From Acidobacteriota bacterium (lineage in GTDB: Bacteria > Acidobacteriota > Blastocatellia > Pyrinomonadales > Pyrinomonadaceae): a DNA stretch of 5,875 bases. The notes under the pieces were generated by a model that saw nothing but the letters and a program-made list of their open reading frames with translations, had not been told where the DNA came from and ran no database searches. The stretch spans positions 1-5,875 of the forward strand of contig JAKOSS010000531.1 of the NCBI GenBank assembly GCA_029777145.1. Direction: 5' to 3'. Both the position numbers and the translations under genes were made by a program. Positions 5,543 to 5,875 of this stretch are shown in pieces. Every line of letters starts with the position of its first letter. Position 1 is the first letter of the stretch.

Positions 5543-5612
5543 AACTATCAGTTATCAGCTTTACGCTATCAACTGTTTCGGAATAACTGATAGTTGGGAA
5601 CGGATAGCTGAT
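5543..5612. repeat. Heptamer array, about 10 units (AACTATC / AACTGAT family), with an inverted repeat
   Basis: About ten 7-bp units in one phase: AACTATC, AGTTATC, AGCTTTA, CGCTATC, AACTGTT, TCGGAAT, AACTGAT, AGTTGGG, AACGGAT, AGCTGAT. A perfect 13-bp inverted repeat is embedded: AACTATCAGTTAT (5543-5555) and ATAACTGATAGTT (5583-5595), with 27 bp between the arms. The array starts 26 bp after the cytochrome stop and ends at the base before the next ATG. The hairpin lacks a T-run, so it is not a classic terminator. Confidence 0.85.
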
Positions 5613-5875
5613 ATGATCCGGATGCGTAACTTGAGTCGACAATCGGCCGCAGCGGCTTTGTTATTTGTTGCTGTATGGACTTGGCCCGCTTGCCGTTCGC
5701 CGAAAATGGGCGCGGCCGCGCCGGCAAATTCCGCTGAAATCGCGATCGGCAGTTTCGACCCGCGATTTCGACGGGAATGGCGTGAGCGTTTCGCGGCCAC
5801 ATCCGAGGAACTCGAATCGCATCGCCTTCGTTGGGAAGCGACCGGCGTGAGCGATTACAAATATGTCTGCTCGAA
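5613..5875 (+). CDS. Probable secreted lipoprotein, DUF6174-like, 5' part only
   Basis: An open frame from ATG at 5613 runs off the window after 87 codons. The N-terminus has basic residues (MIRMRNLSRQ), then a hydrophobic core (SAAALLFVAVWTWPAC) ending in C27, followed by a Pro/Ala/Ser spacer. This is lipoprotein-like, but the WPAC lipobox is not canonical. The end of the visible part, HRLRWEATGVSDYKYVCS, resembles the start of DUF6174 domains as I recall them (a Trp, then a Tyr-rich strand and Cys). That match is from memory and is tentative. An alternative ATG lies at 5622; a weak purine stretch (GGGAACGGA) is upstream of the first. The preceding heptamer array keeps the frame open upstream, so the start cannot be fixed by a stop codon nearby. 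Confidence 0.72.
   Translation, partial: MIRMRNLSRQSAAAALLFVAVWTWPACRSPKMGAAAPANSAEIAIGSFDPRFRREWRERFAATSEELESHRLRWEATGVSDYKYVCS

Noticed and set aside
5543..5595. Intrinsic terminator after the cytochrome c gene
   Set aside because: The inverted repeat is AT-rich, has a 27-bp loop and lacks a following T-run.

Overview
This window is mostly ordinary housekeeping DNA. The moderately GC-rich composition, the gene set and the style of intergenic repeats suggest an Acidobacteriota-like bacterium, perhaps a relative of the Blastocatellia. That placement is inference, since no rRNA or marker phylogeny is available here.

Left part (1-2641, minus strand): the 5' part of a complex I operon in the canonical order nuoA-nuoB-nuoC-nuoD, with nuoD running off the left edge. 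The genes encode the first membrane subunit (NuoA), the N2 cluster subunit (NuoB), and the two subunits that complete the quinone-reducing connector (NuoC, NuoD). Key residues are intact: NuoB C40/C41/C106/C135, NuoD H33 and Y82, NuoA C48, D75 and E77. A near-consensus sigma-70-type promoter (TTGACA, 17 bp, TACGAT) lies about 80 nt upstream of nuoA.

Middle (2642-3907): a divergent intergenic region followed by a plus-strand gene of unknown function. Its protein has a compact N-terminal domain, a Pro-rich linker and a C-terminal Ig-like beta domain.

Right part (3908-5875, plus strand): thiS (sulfur carrier, C-terminal Gly-Gly) and thiG (thiazole synthase, Schiff-base Lys97) supply thiazole synthesis for thiamine. 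A small lipoprotein-like cytochrome c (CMMCH) overlaps the thiG stop by one base. Last comes the 5' end of a probable lipoprotein that resembles DUF6174 proteins.

The most unusual feature lies between the genes. Four of the five same-strand gaps longer than about 20 bp hold degenerate tandem repeats of exactly 7 bp, built from different unit sequences: nuoA/nuoB, nuoC/nuoD, thiS/thiG (two families) and cytochrome c/lipoprotein. The arrays run almost edge to edge against start or stop codons, and two of them contain strong inverted repeats. They resemble the heptameric STRR repeats known from filamentous cyanobacteria. No defence system, mobile element, CRISPR array or RNA gene was found.
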